A stretch of DNA of 32,680 nucleotides, taken from assembly GCA_024280435.1 (NCBI GenBank), contig JAJRQD010000296.1, positions 1-32,680 on the forward strand, read 5' to 3'. The position numbers and the translations under genes were made by a program. Below, one piece after another: positions 1-7,126 of this stretch (positions are counted from its first letter, which is position 1; the number at the start of each line of letters is the position of its first letter). The stretch is from an archaeon. Lineage in GTDB: Archaea; Asgardarchaeota; Heimdallarchaeia; Heimdallarchaeales; Kariarchaeaceae. The notes beneath the pieces were generated by a model that was given only the letters and a program-made list of their open reading frames with translations, searched no databases and was not told the origin of the DNA.

Positions 1-611
1 ACTTTGATTAATTCACCATCACGTATCACCTCCGCGTCTTCAAGGTACTCATTAGTTAAACCGCGAATTGAGAATACCTGTTGATACTTCAAAATTGTTG
101 TTGGTTTCTGTGGTAGTCCACCCACTCGTATTTTACATGAATATAACTCATCAAATTCATCCATAATTGATGCAGCAAGAATATTTGCCATTCCTGGTGC
201 AAGACCACAATCTGGAATTATTGTTAAACCTGAATCAATAGCCTGTTTATTCAAATTCCGCTGTGCATTAACCACATCTGGATTTCCACCAAGATCTAGA
301 AAATGTGTACCTGCCAATAGACAGATCTTAGTTATATATTCATTGAATTTGTAGTCAATAGCACCAAAAGCTACTTCAATACTGTTATCCTTCAAGGCCA
401 TCAGTAAAGGAGATCGGTTTATATCAATAGTTAAATCCAGATCTAAACGTATAGATATAAATCTTTCACCAAATTTATCAGCTAATAATTCCCTCCTATC
501 ATCACTAATTTCGAAACCAAAAACTTTTGCCCTGTCATCATGTGCGAGTAGATCAAAAACAATTGCTTCACCCATCATACCTAGACCTAATACTGCATAA
601 TTATTACTCAT
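1..611 (-). CDS. Saccharopine dehydrogenase/reductase-like NAD(P)-binding protein, 3' part outside window
   Basis: This is a partial gene: the ATG is at 611 and the frame stays open to the left edge, giving about 203 codons. The N-terminus reads MSNNYAVLGLGMMGEAIVFD, a Rossmann GxGxxG nucleotide-binding loop, and is followed by a segment with D-L-G-G-N-P and then P-D-C-G-L-A-P-G-M, an order typical of the saccharopine dehydrogenase/saccharopine reductase (Lys9-like) superfamily. Family members carry out NAD(P)-dependent reactions in lysine or polyamine metabolism, but the substrate cannot be told from this half. The gene diverges from the one at 833. A TATA-like stretch read on the minus strand (about 627-634) lies some 20 bases before the ATG. 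The superfamily is fairly secure; the exact reaction is not. Confidence 0.75.
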   Translation of the reverse strand, partial: MSNNYAVLGLGMMGEAIVFDLLAHDDRAKVFGFEISDDRRELLADKFGERFISIRLDLDLTIDINRSPLLMALKDNSIEVAFGAIDYKFNEYITKICLLAGTHFLDLGGNPDVVNAQRNLNKQAIDSGLTIIPDCGLAPGMANILAASIMDEFDELYSCKIRVGGLPQKPTTILKYQQVFSIRGLTNEYLEDAEVIRDGELIK

Positions 612-820
612 ACTTTCAGAATTTGCCTTATATTGAAATATCTATTTCAAAAACAATTTGTGATTGTTAAATTTATTCTTCTCAAATATATTATATAATG
701 AGGTAAAAACATACAATTATTCATAAATAATAAATTATTGTATTTTTTTTTATTTAATACTCATTATTTCATCATTAACATAATTAAAATTAAAGAGTTT
801 GTAAATAAAAATAAAAAATA

Positions 821-827
821 TTGGTGA
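821..827 (+). promoter_or_regulatory. Shine-Dalgarno site deciding the start at 833
   Basis: TTGGTGA ends five bases before ATG 833. This favours that ATG over the in-frame TTG at 821, which would overlap the site itself. Confidence 0.55.
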
Positions 828-832
828 ATAAT

Positions 833-1732
833 ATGAGTATAACTGTTTACAATATTCAGAGAAATGGAAATGCCAGTGAGGTCAGATTTGTCAAATCTAC
901 CATCACGAATTCAAGGTTAATTGTGGTAAAAGATGACATAAACAAAAAAATGTATGTGTTTTATGGGGCTCAAATACATCCTGAGACTAAAAGGCTTGGT
1001 GGATATACTATTGATGATATGAATAAATCAAATTATGAATTGATTGAGGTATCTAAAAGTGATTGGAAAGATAAGAAAAATTACCTGTTTGAATTATCTC
1101 GCAACCCAAAATTAGTTGAAGCAAAGGGTAAGGTTGAAGTGATCAAACCTAAGAAAAAAGAGATAAAAGAGAAAGTAGCTGAGAAGATAGATGATAAAGT
1201 AATTGAGAGGGTAGATGATAAAAAAGAAGCAACTAAATTTGGGATGGCAAAAACACAAAAAGAGATTGAGATAATTAGGCAAAAAATAAAAGATGAAGCA
1301 TCTGAAGCTGAAAAAATTGAAGCTAAGAAAAATATAGCCAAAGTAGGCCATGCTCCAGTAGCACCTACAATTGAGATAAAACCTAAGAAAAAATTAAGTT
1401 CAATACCACAGACCAAAATACCAATGCCACCAGAAACATTAAATACTCCATCCGAGTTGGATAACCAATTCATGCTCAAAGGGGATATCTCAGAGGGAAA
1501 TGATCTGATGATTGATCAATTTCAGATAAGCTATTATGATAGATCTGGCGGATCAAATTATATACTAATTCAAGAATTGAGTGATAAAATAGATGGTAGT
1601 CAATTTGATCAGATAAGAGAATTGGTAAATTCAATAAATGAGCTATGTGATAGAGATAGTACTCAGCTAACAGCCCAAAAAATACTAACTAAACAGCTTG
1701 ATAAAATGATTAAAATAGTTTTTAGAAATTGA
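833..1732 (+). CDS. Unrecognised two-domain protein with charged linker
   Basis: I do not recognise this 299-residue protein. I chose ATG 833 because GGTGA at 823-827 sits 5 bases upstream; a TTG at 821 is in frame but would bury that site. Residues 1 to about 95 look like a compact alpha/beta domain (SRLIVVKDDINKKMYVFYG is a strand-turn-strand pattern). Residues about 100-185 are a very Lys/Glu-rich linker with little aromatic content, and the last 90 or so residues form a second, probably helical domain. The N-terminal strand pattern vaguely recalls gelsolin-type domains, which Asgard archaea are known to carry, but the resemblance is weak and I would not assign it. There is no signal peptide or membrane helix, so it is probably cytosolic. 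It is transcribed alone, divergently from the saccharopine-reductase-like gene. Confidence 0.7.
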   Translation: MSITVYNIQRNGNASEVRFVKSTITNSRLIVVKDDINKKMYVFYGAQIHPETKRLGGYTIDDMNKSNYELIEVSKSDWKDKKNYLFELSRNPKLVEAKGKVEVIKPKKKEIKEKVAEKIDDKVIERVDDKKEATKFGMAKTQKEIEIIRQKIKDEASEAEKIEAKKNIAKVGHAPVAPTIEIKPKKKLSSIPQTKIPMPPETLNTPSELDNQFMLKGDISEGNDLMIDQFQISYYDRSGGSNYILIQELSDKIDGSQFDQIRELVNSINELCDRDSTQLTAQKILTKQLDKMIKIVFRN

Positions 1733-1770
1733 ATTTGCGATCATCTTATTTGTACATACTAATTTTAAGT

Positions 1771-1783
1771 TGTGAATTTCACA
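1771..1783. repeat. Short inverted repeat TGTGAA-t-TTCACA
   Basis: A perfect 6-bp inverted repeat with a one-base centre lies in the 204-base gap between the unknown protein and the KaiC-like gene. It could be a small operator or chance. It lies about 85 bases upstream of the TATA-like stretch at 1866-1877, so a role in controlling the KaiC-like gene is possible but unsupported. Confidence 0.3.
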
Positions 1784-1865
1784 CGCTATGATGATGTCAC
1801 CATTGAATGTGTTTTAATACTCTGGGGCTACTTTTCCAATTATATTTATTGTTCCATGACTTTAA

Positions 1866-1877
1866 TTTTAAAATATA
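1866..1877 (+). promoter_or_regulatory. TATA-like promoter element of the KaiC-like gene
   Basis: An AT-only stretch (TTTTAAAATATAAT region) lies about 65 bases before ATG 1937. It would place transcription near 1899 and leave a leader of about 40 bases that includes AAGGTG at 1920-1925. Confidence 0.35.
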
Positions 1878-1936
1878 ATGCAATTACGTCTAAAATGAGA
1901 TAAAACAATTAAATATGTTAAGGTGTAGTTGTCTTT

Positions 1937-2725
1937 ATGCTCGATCATAATTTGGGAAGTCAAACATACTGTAAATTCGGTTTATCAAGTCTAGATGTAA
2001 CTCTTAACGGAGGTTTAAACAGAGGAGCAACTTTCATTATAGAACAGACAATCGGTTCAGATGCAGATCCTCTGATCCTCAGCTTTCTTGCAAATGGCTT
2101 GCAAAGTATGGACTATACTTTCCTCTTATCAACAGAACAGACAACAGATTATTATAAAAAAATATTCCAGGGTTTTGGAAGAAATTGGGATATGGAAGTA
2201 TCAACAGGTAGATTAAGATTCATCGATGCATTTTCTGGAAGTTTCCAAACAGGTTTGAATACATCAATGTATTTGGATGGTACAGCAGCAGATCAGGGTG
2301 TGATTACAATCCCTGACATTACCAGCTCACGAGAAGTTAATGAGGGTATAAGACAATCATTACTACATGTGAAAAAGGGGTTCAATGTGGGGATTCGAGG
2401 TGCGATCTTGAATTTCTCATCAATCATACATACTTTTGATGATAAAAGACAAGTGTTTCAATTCCTACAATCAAGACGTGCAATGGATAAACTTGAGAAT
2501 TCAACCACATTATTATCAATTAATGCAGATGCACATGATCCATTACTTGTCAGAGCACTTGAACATATGGTAGATGGAATACTTAAGGTGGAGATGACAG
2601 GTCATTCTGAATATGGAGATCCAGTTCACACAGTTGAGATAATTCATATGAAATCAAGAGTAGAGCTGAATGGTAGAAAAATACGCTATTCCTTCCAGAA
2701 TGGTAGATTGCTGGATATGGACTAG
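1937..2725 (+). CDS. KaiC/RadA-family protein lacking Walker A (predicted pseudo-ATPase)
   Basis: The 262 residues have the layout of single-domain KaiC-like RecA-superfamily proteins, which in archaea usually act as ATP-dependent signalling or assembly factors. Visible landmarks are the family opening GLSSLDVTLNGGLNRGATFII (residues 15-35), equivalent to LD..L.GGLP.Gs..li, a strand with a conserved TE (LLSTEQTTDY), and a C-terminal beta-rich end. Where GxPGTGKT should follow, residues 36-44 read EQTIGSDAD, with no GK[ST]. The Walker B strand is RGAILNFSS, with Asn instead of Asp. ATP hydrolysis is therefore unlikely; a regulatory or scaffold role is my inference. The next gene begins 3 bases after its stop, so it is probably co-transcribed with the phosphoesterase. 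The start ATG is preceded by AAGGTG. Confidence 0.75.
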   Translation: MLDHNLGSQTYCKFGLSSLDVTLNGGLNRGATFIIEQTIGSDADPLILSFLANGLQSMDYTFLLSTEQTTDYYKKIFQGFGRNWDMEVSTGRLRFIDAFSGSFQTGLNTSMYLDGTAADQGVITIPDITSSREVNEGIRQSLLHVKKGFNVGIRGAILNFSSIIHTFDDKRQVFQFLQSRRAMDKLENSTTLLSINADAHDPLLVRALEHMVDGILKVEMTGHSEYGDPVHTVEIIHMKSRVELNGRKIRYSFQNGRLLDMD

Positions 2726-2728
2726 AAA

Positions 2729-3496
2729 TTGAAATCTAAAAACCTATTTCATCTATCTGATGATATTTATATTATATCAGGAACTCCATTTCTGATTATA
2801 AAAAACAAAAAGGCTGTATATTTGGTGCTTAGTGATATTCATTTTGGACAGGAGGAGATGATATCAAATCTTGATTGTAATGGTATTAGTCATACAGCTC
2901 AGATATTGACTAAAATGATAGTGGAGTGTGTACTAAAATTTAATGTTGATAAAATCATATTGAATGGAGATATTAAACATGTTACAAGTACATTTACTAA
3001 ACAGGAAAAAGAAGACTTCTATCACCTTATGGATCAAAAAGATTTGAATAATATTGATTTCATTATTATCATGGGTAATCATGATTCACATATAATGGAT
3101 ATAATTGATAAAAATAGTAAAATTAAAATTGTGGATAAATTTATCATATCAAGGCAAAGCTTCAATATAATTATTACACATGGCCACAAAATTGTAGATT
3201 ATTCTAAAGAAGATATACTTATTCTAGGCCATGAGCATCCAGCATATGTATTCAGAGGAAATAATGGAGAAAAAATTAAATTACATGCATTTATATCAAA
3301 ATATTCTGATGAGATCAGACTACTCATCATACTTCCAGCATCAAGCTCCATATCATCAGGTGTTGTTTTTCCTTTGAGAATAAAGCAGTATTTATCACCA
3401 ATCATCAAGAGTATTGATTGGCAATATATTCAGATATTTCCTTTCAATGATGATGTAGGAGTACTAGCATTACCAAAAATACCATTTGAAAAATAG
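2729..3496 (+). CDS. Calcineurin-like metallophosphoesterase (ICC-like, COG1407 type)
   Basis: A 255-residue protein with the complete motif series of a binuclear-metal phosphoesterase: DIHFG (D36, H38), GDIKH (D81), GNHD (116-119), THGH and finally GHEHP. Motif order and length fit the archaeal ICC-like phosphoesterases grouped in COG1407. These hydrolyse phosphomonoesters or diesters with Mn/Fe-type metals; the physiological substrate is usually unknown. The start is a TTG three bases after the stop of the KaiC-like gene. No in-frame ATG occurs before the first catalytic motif, so this weak start is probably right and implies translational coupling. In other archaea COG1407 genes are often near Lhr-type helicases; none is seen here. 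Confidence 0.85.
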   Translation: MKSKNLFHLSDDIYIISGTPFLIIKNKKAVYLVLSDIHFGQEEMISNLDCNGISHTAQILTKMIVECVLKFNVDKIILNGDIKHVTSTFTKQEKEDFYHLMDQKDLNNIDFIIIMGNHDSHIMDIIDKNSKIKIVDKFIISRQSFNIIITHGHKIVDYSKEDILILGHEHPAYVFRGNNGEKIKLHAFISKYSDEIRLLIILPASSSISSGVVFPLRIKQYLSPIIKSIDWQYIQIFPFNDDVGVLALPKIPFEK

Positions 3497-3569
3497 GATT
3501 TCTCATAGAGTAATGGGCATAGAGATACATAATTTCGGAATATGTGAAAAAAAAAATTAGGTACACAAT

Positions 3570-3581
3570 GTGCATTTGCAC
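3570..3581. repeat. Short inverted repeat GTGCA-tt-TGCAC
   Basis: A perfect 5-bp inverted repeat with a two-base centre lies between the phosphoesterase and PIG-L genes, followed by T-rich and A-rich runs (3593-3617). It could help end the upstream transcript or bind a regulator. It lies about 50 bases upstream of the TATA-like box of the next gene. Confidence 0.3.
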
Positions 3582-3631
3582 TTTACTGAGTAAATTTTTC
3601 TTTCAAAAAAAAAAAAACTTAACTAGGCTAC

Positions 3632-3638
3632 TTTTATA
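3632..3638 (+). promoter_or_regulatory. TATA-like box of the PIG-L deacetylase gene
   Basis: TTTTATA stands out from its surroundings 45-50 bases before ATG 3683, which would give a leader of about 20 bases. Confidence 0.45.
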
Positions 3639-3682
3639 CTGATATCCAAAGAATAAAATAATTTGATTAATAAGAATCAATT

Positions 3683-4390
3683 ATGGAAGAAAACAAAAGA
3701 AAAACAGTGTTGGCAATTTTTGCACACTCTGATGATGAGTTAAGTGTAGCAGGTACGCTTGCCAATCATTCAGCAAATGGAGATGATGTTTATCTTGCAT
3801 TTCTAACCAAAGGAGAGAACGCATCCACAGTCAAGGGCACATCAGATGAAATAAAAAGAAAAAGAGAAGAGCATACCAAGAAAATATCATCATTACTAGG
3901 TGTGACTGTACGATATCTTGACTTTCCTGATTCTAAAATAGAGCATAATGTGGAGGGAGGTTATAAAATTGCAGAATTGATCAAAGAGATCAGACCTGAA
4001 ATCCTAATATCATGGACTAAATACTCAAATATTGGCGGAGGACATCCAGACCATCGTAATACCGCAGAATTAGTTTTTGATGCCATAAGTTATGCAAGAT
4101 ATAAAAATGGAGCATCCAAATTTGAACCATATAGAGAATATATCAGTTATTATACATATCTCAACAGAGCAGAGAGAGTTAGCTCTCAGGTAGTATATGT
4201 GGATGTAAGTGAGCAAGTAGATAAAATCATGAAATTTATAGAAATTTACAAAGAAGCCTATGGAGATTGGCCAGTAAAGGATTATAAAATGGGACAAATG
4301 GCATTTTTCGGAAGACAAGCAAAGGTAAAATATGCAGAAGCATTTGAGAAGGTAATGTCTGGAAGGCCTGCCTCCAAATTATTGGAATAA
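3683..4390 (+). CDS. PIG-L/LmbE-family zinc deacetylase
   Basis: The 235-residue protein carries both hallmarks of the PIG-L (LmbE) family of N-acetyl-sugar deacetylases. These are the AHxDDE metal motif near the N-terminus (AHSDDE at 14-19, with Ser where most members have Pro) and a later HPDH (121-124). Known members remove acetyl groups from GlcNAc-containing lipids or thiol precursors using Zn. The substrate here is unknown; a role in glycolipid or surface-sugar modification is reasonable but inferred. There is no signal peptide. The stop TAA (4388-4390) abuts the stop of the convergent HEAT gene without a single spacer base. Confidence 0.85.
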   Translation: MEENKRKTVLAIFAHSDDELSVAGTLANHSANGDDVYLAFLTKGENASTVKGTSDEIKRKREEHTKKISSLLGVTVRYLDFPDSKIEHNVEGGYKIAELIKEIRPEILISWTKYSNIGGGHPDHRNTAELVFDAISYARYKNGASKFEPYREYISYYTYLNRAERVSSQVVYVDVSEQVDKIMKFIEIYKEAYGDWPVKDYKMGQMAFFGRQAKVKYAEAFEKVMSGRPASKLLE

Positions 4391-5077
4391 TTATATTTCT
4401 TTTAGTGCCAAAAGTAGACCTTTTCTACCAGAATAACGGTTACCATTTATGGTAATACGTTTGTACTCATCAACCTCTTCATTTTTTAGATAATCCAATG
4501 CTTTTTTATCTCCAAAGCTAGCCATAGCAAATGTAGATATTGTTCTTATCTCAATATCAGCGTCGTATTTCTTTTTAATATTCTCAATTATTTTTTTAGA
4601 TTTTTTGTACCGGAAGATAGCCATTGCCTCTATACCATTCTGTATGGCAAGAGTATATTCTTCATTTTCCAGTAATTCTAAAATCAGAGGTGACAAATCA
4701 GAGAGACCAGCCATTATAATGGATCTCAATGCAGTTGTCCTTATTTTTTCATTGTCATCAGTTATTAATTTCTTTAATGGTTCAGAGACAATATCTGCGG
4801 ATAAAGAACCCAGTATACCAACTGCATACAGGACAACGTACTCATCAATATGTTCCTCAATTACTCTCATCACCTCTGAAAAAGCGTCATTTTTTTTCAG
4901 AGATGCATATGCCTGTACTGCAATCTGTTGGACAGGAGATGCAGGATCATTCCATATTAATTCAATCAGATGCTTTGCATCATCAGCAGAACCCAGTTCA
5001 CCCAATTCAGCAGCAGCTTTTAACCTTTCAGTGGCATCTTCTGATTTGAGTTGTCCAATTAATTCTTTAACACTCAT
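4391..5077 (-). CDS. HEAT-repeat protein (PBS-lyase-type repeats)
   Basis: This 228-residue protein is almost entirely paired helices of about 31 residues. Repeats open with patterns such as A-T-E-R-L-K-A-A-A-E-L-G-E-L-G and S-P-V-Q-Q-I-A-V-Q-A-Y-A-S-L, typical of HEAT/PBS-lyase-like repeats; about six can be counted. No catalytic motif is visible, so a protein-binding scaffold is the likely role. The last 25 residues (after DEYKRITINGNRYSGRKG) break the repeat pattern and may be a capping segment. A TATA-like AT tract on the minus strand at about 5098-5110 lies about 25 bases before ATG 5077, which suggests a leaderless mRNA. Confidence 0.8.
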   Translation of the reverse strand: MSVKELIGQLKSEDATERLKAAAELGELGSADDAKHLIELIWNDPASPVQQIAVQAYASLKKNDAFSEVMRVIEEHIDEYVVLYAVGILGSLSADIVSEPLKKLITDDNEKIRTTALRSIIMAGLSDLSPLILELLENEEYTLAIQNGIEAMAIFRYKKSKKIIENIKKKYDADIEIRTISTFAMASFGDKKALDYLKNEEVDEYKRITINGNRYSGRKGLLLALKEI

Positions 5078-5221
5078 TAATTTCAGAATTTGATAATTTA
5101 ATTTAAATTTCTACTTGTATTACAGATTTTTTGATAATCTTACAGATATAGTATCATTTCAATATACTTCATAATAAACAAAATGAATTTGTAGAAATAA
5201 TCCATAAATCAAACAATGAGC

Positions 5222-5229
5222 TTTAAATA
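5222..5229 (+). promoter_or_regulatory. TATA-like box upstream of the proline-rich repeat gene
   Basis: TTTAAATA is a near-consensus archaeal TATA element. It predicts a transcript starting near 5250 with a leader of about 35-70 bases that contains GGTGA at 5274-5278. Confidence 0.45.
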
Positions 5230-5323
5230 ATATAATTTCAAAAGATTAGTGTGGACACAAACAATGTCCAGTAGGTGAATTTATATTTCAAATGAGGATC
5301 TTGATGAATTTATTTCCAGATTA

Positions 5324-6475
5324 ATGGACGAAAGTAGTAGTACAGGAGCTGGGGGCAAGTTACTAAAACAAGTCACACTACAGATAAATAAAGTAGGTAG
5401 TCTTTGGGCTACAAAGAAGAAGGATTATTTTGGTACGATCAGAAACCTTGATCGTAGGATTGAAAGGGCAGAGGAAACGTTTGAAGATCTAATTGAGCAA
5501 CTGATGGAAGCACCAACCGGAGCAATCAATTTTAATAATCTGAGAATATTCAAAACTTCAGCAGGTGCTATACCTACAAATGCACCTAGTGCAGGAAGAC
5601 CACCTTCGTCAGGACCTAGTGCACCAAGTGTTTCTACACCTAGTGCACCCACTATTGCTGCACCAGCATCAAATCCCTCAATGCAAACACCTGCAATGCC
5701 AGATATGCCTTCAGGTCCAGGACTATCCGCTCCAAATGTAAGTGCTGCTCCAAGTGGACCTAATCTAGGTGCTGCTCCAAGTGGACCCAATCTGAGTGCT
5801 GCTCCAAGTGGACCTAATCTAGGTGCTGCTCCAAGTGGACCCAATCTAGGTGCTGCTCCAAGTGGACCTAATCTAGGTGCTGCTCCAAGTGGACCCAATC
5901 TAGGTGCTGCTCCAAGTGGACCCAATCTAGGTGCTGCTCCAAGTGGACCCAATCTAGGTGCTGCCCCAAGTGGAGGGATGGGTAGTCAAATATCAGCAGG
6001 ATTAGCAAATCTAAAACCTGCTCCAGCAGGACCAAGCCCTGGAGGACCAAGTCCCGGAGGACCAGCAGGTGGAGGATTAAGTAGTCAAATATCAGCAGGA
6101 TTAGCAGGATTGAAACCTGCACCTAAGGCTGAAAATAAGGCACCATCTGCAAGTGTAGGTGCAGTAGGATTTGATCCAAAATCTGCTCTTGCAGGACTTA
6201 AAAAAGCACCACCAAAAGAAGAAGCACCATCTTCAAAAGGATCCGGACCACTAGGATTTGATCCAAAAGCTGCTCTTGCAGGACTTAAAAAAGCACCACA
6301 AAAAGAGGAGAAGGAAACCAAGAAGTCAGAGCTTCAATCAATTCTTGAGAAAAGAAAAACAAGCAGTGAAGATCGTGCTGAGGCAAAAGCAGATGAACCG
6401 GAAGAAGAGGAACCATCTACTGAATCAGATAGAGAAGCACTCCAAGCCAAACTAAGAGCTGCTTTCAAAAAATAA
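5324..6475 (+). CDS. Proline/glycine/alanine-rich repeat protein with helical N-terminus and paired C-terminal motifs
   Basis: I cannot assign this 383-residue protein to a family. Residues 1 to about 80 are helical and charged (IRNLDRRIERAEETFEDLIE). Residues about 80-220 are disordered and rich in Pro, Ser, Gly and Ala, with eight copies of a nine-residue AAPSGPNLG unit. The C-terminal third contains two copies of SQISAGLAxLKPAP (about 222 and 254) and two of GFDPKxALAGLKKAP (about 282 and 311). It ends in an acidic stretch and the basic helix ALQAKLRAAFKK. The xQIxxGxxxLKxxP pattern is reminiscent of actin-binding WH2 motifs but is one residue out of register, so this is only a suggestion. 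ATG 5324 follows a TAATG overlap with a ten-codon minicistron at 5292-5324; an in-frame ATT at 5285 behind GGTGA is an alternative start. Confidence 0.8.
   Translation: MDESSSTGAGGKLLKQVTLQINKVGSLWATKKKDYFGTIRNLDRRIERAEETFEDLIEQLMEAPTGAINFNNLRIFKTSAGAIPTNAPSAGRPPSSGPSAPSVSTPSAPTIAAPASNPSMQTPAMPDMPSGPGLSAPNVSAAPSGPNLGAAPSGPNLSAAPSGPNLGAAPSGPNLGAAPSGPNLGAAPSGPNLGAAPSGPNLGAAPSGPNLGAAPSGGMGSQISAGLANLKPAPAGPSPGGPSPGGPAGGGLSSQISAGLAGLKPAPKAENKAPSASVGAVGFDPKSALAGLKKAPPKEEAPSSKGSGPLGFDPKAALAGLKKAPQKEEKETKKSELQSILEKRKTSSEDRAEAKADEPEEEEPSTESDREALQAKLRAAFKK
5742..5977 (+). repeat. 27-bp in-frame tandem repeat, eight full units plus a partial ninth
   Basis: Units begin GTGCTGCTCCAAGTGGACC and repeat exactly every 27 bases from 5742. 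Variation is almost confined to one third-position T/C (ccT or ccC before aat), in the order T,C,T,C,T,C,C,C, plus one Gly-to-Ser change at the end of unit 2. The near identity at synonymous sites points to recent expansion, partly in 54-bp steps. The array encodes AAPSGPNLG repeats. Confidence 0.95.
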
Positions 6476-6536
6476 AATATTCTTGGAAACAGAGAACTAT
6501 CAAAATTCAATTAATAAATAAAATACAATATCAATT

Positions 6537-7079
6537 ATGAAAGTAATTACCATTGATATTACATCAAATTCATTGACAGTTTGGGATATAGCCGATGCAA
6601 ATAAAATATATTCAATGGGATTTTTTGGTAAACCATTAGGTGTAAGAAAAGCTACACCTGGAGTTGCAATTAACAGACCACTTTCACTTTCATATTTTGA
6701 TACGTTGTATTTGATTGAAAAAGGTGTATTACAGGTAAAAAAAAATAATGTACTCAGTGCAGAGGAGTTTATGGAATACGCAGTTGAGGTATATGAGGAA
6801 TTTAGAGAGAAATACCAAGTTTACAAAGAATTCAGGGATTTAGGATATATTGTTAGGCCAGGTCTGAAGTTTGGTACTGATTTTATCATATATTTGAAAG
6901 GACCAGGTATAGATCATTCCAAATGGGCAGTATTGGTTGAGAAGAATGATACTGAGTTAAGTACGATTAATATTGTACGAGCTGGAAGGTTAGCACATTC
7001 AGTAAAAAAAACTTTTTTGATTGCAACTAAAACTACTAATAAACATAAATTTTTTAGTTTTTCAAGATTCAAGCTATAG
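6537..7079 (+). CDS. endA: tRNA-splicing endonuclease, homotetramer type
   Basis: A 180-residue EndA, the enzyme that cuts introns at bulge-helix-bulge structures in archaeal pre-tRNAs. The catalytic triad is visible: Tyr104 in GYIVRPGLKFGTDF, His127 in IDHSKW and Lys157/158 in AHSVKKTFLIA. The length matches the alpha4 (homotetrameric) class rather than the fused or heteromeric forms. The N-terminal domain before residue 70 is short and divergent, and a basic tail of about 15 residues extends past the core. An AT-rich stretch at 6511-6525 lies 15-25 bases before ATG 6537, consistent with a near-leaderless message. The gene stands between the proline-rich repeat gene and uppP, with no obvious functional link. 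Confidence 0.92.
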   Translation: MKVITIDITSNSLTVWDIADANKIYSMGFFGKPLGVRKATPGVAINRPLSLSYFDTLYLIEKGVLQVKKNNVLSAEEFMEYAVEVYEEFREKYQVYKEFRDLGYIVRPGLKFGTDFIIYLKGPGIDHSKWAVLVEKNDTELSTINIVRAGRLAHSVKKTFLIATKTTNKHKFFSFSRFKL

Positions 7080-7126
7080 TTAGATATTAATTTTTAATTA
7101 ACTATGAATAAAATTAGATAATAACG

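Noticed and set aside
1788-1794. ATGATGA resembling a C box of a C/D guide RNA
   Set aside because: No CTGA D box or second C/D pair follows at the expected distance, so an sRNA gene is not supported.
3548-3617. Poly-A and T-rich runs after the phosphoesterase as a repeat or mobile-element remnant
   Set aside because: They are simple homopolymer tracts in AT-rich DNA with no terminal repeats or transposase remnants nearby.
4605-5093. 162-codon plus-strand frame opposite the HEAT gene
   Set aside because: It is Ser/Ile/Cys-rich shadow sequence of a clear HEAT-repeat protein on the minus strand.
5425-5952. 175-codon minus-strand frame with GPLGAAPRL repeats
   Set aside because: It mirrors the 27-bp tandem repeat of the plus-strand gene, which stays open in other frames because the unit length is a multiple of three. 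The plus-strand frame has the better start, promoter and non-repeat domains.
7020-7079. Possible frameshift at the endA 3' end because of the A-rich, T-rich run
   Set aside because: The catalytic Lys and final core strand precede the run, and the short basic tail is compatible with an intact enzyme.
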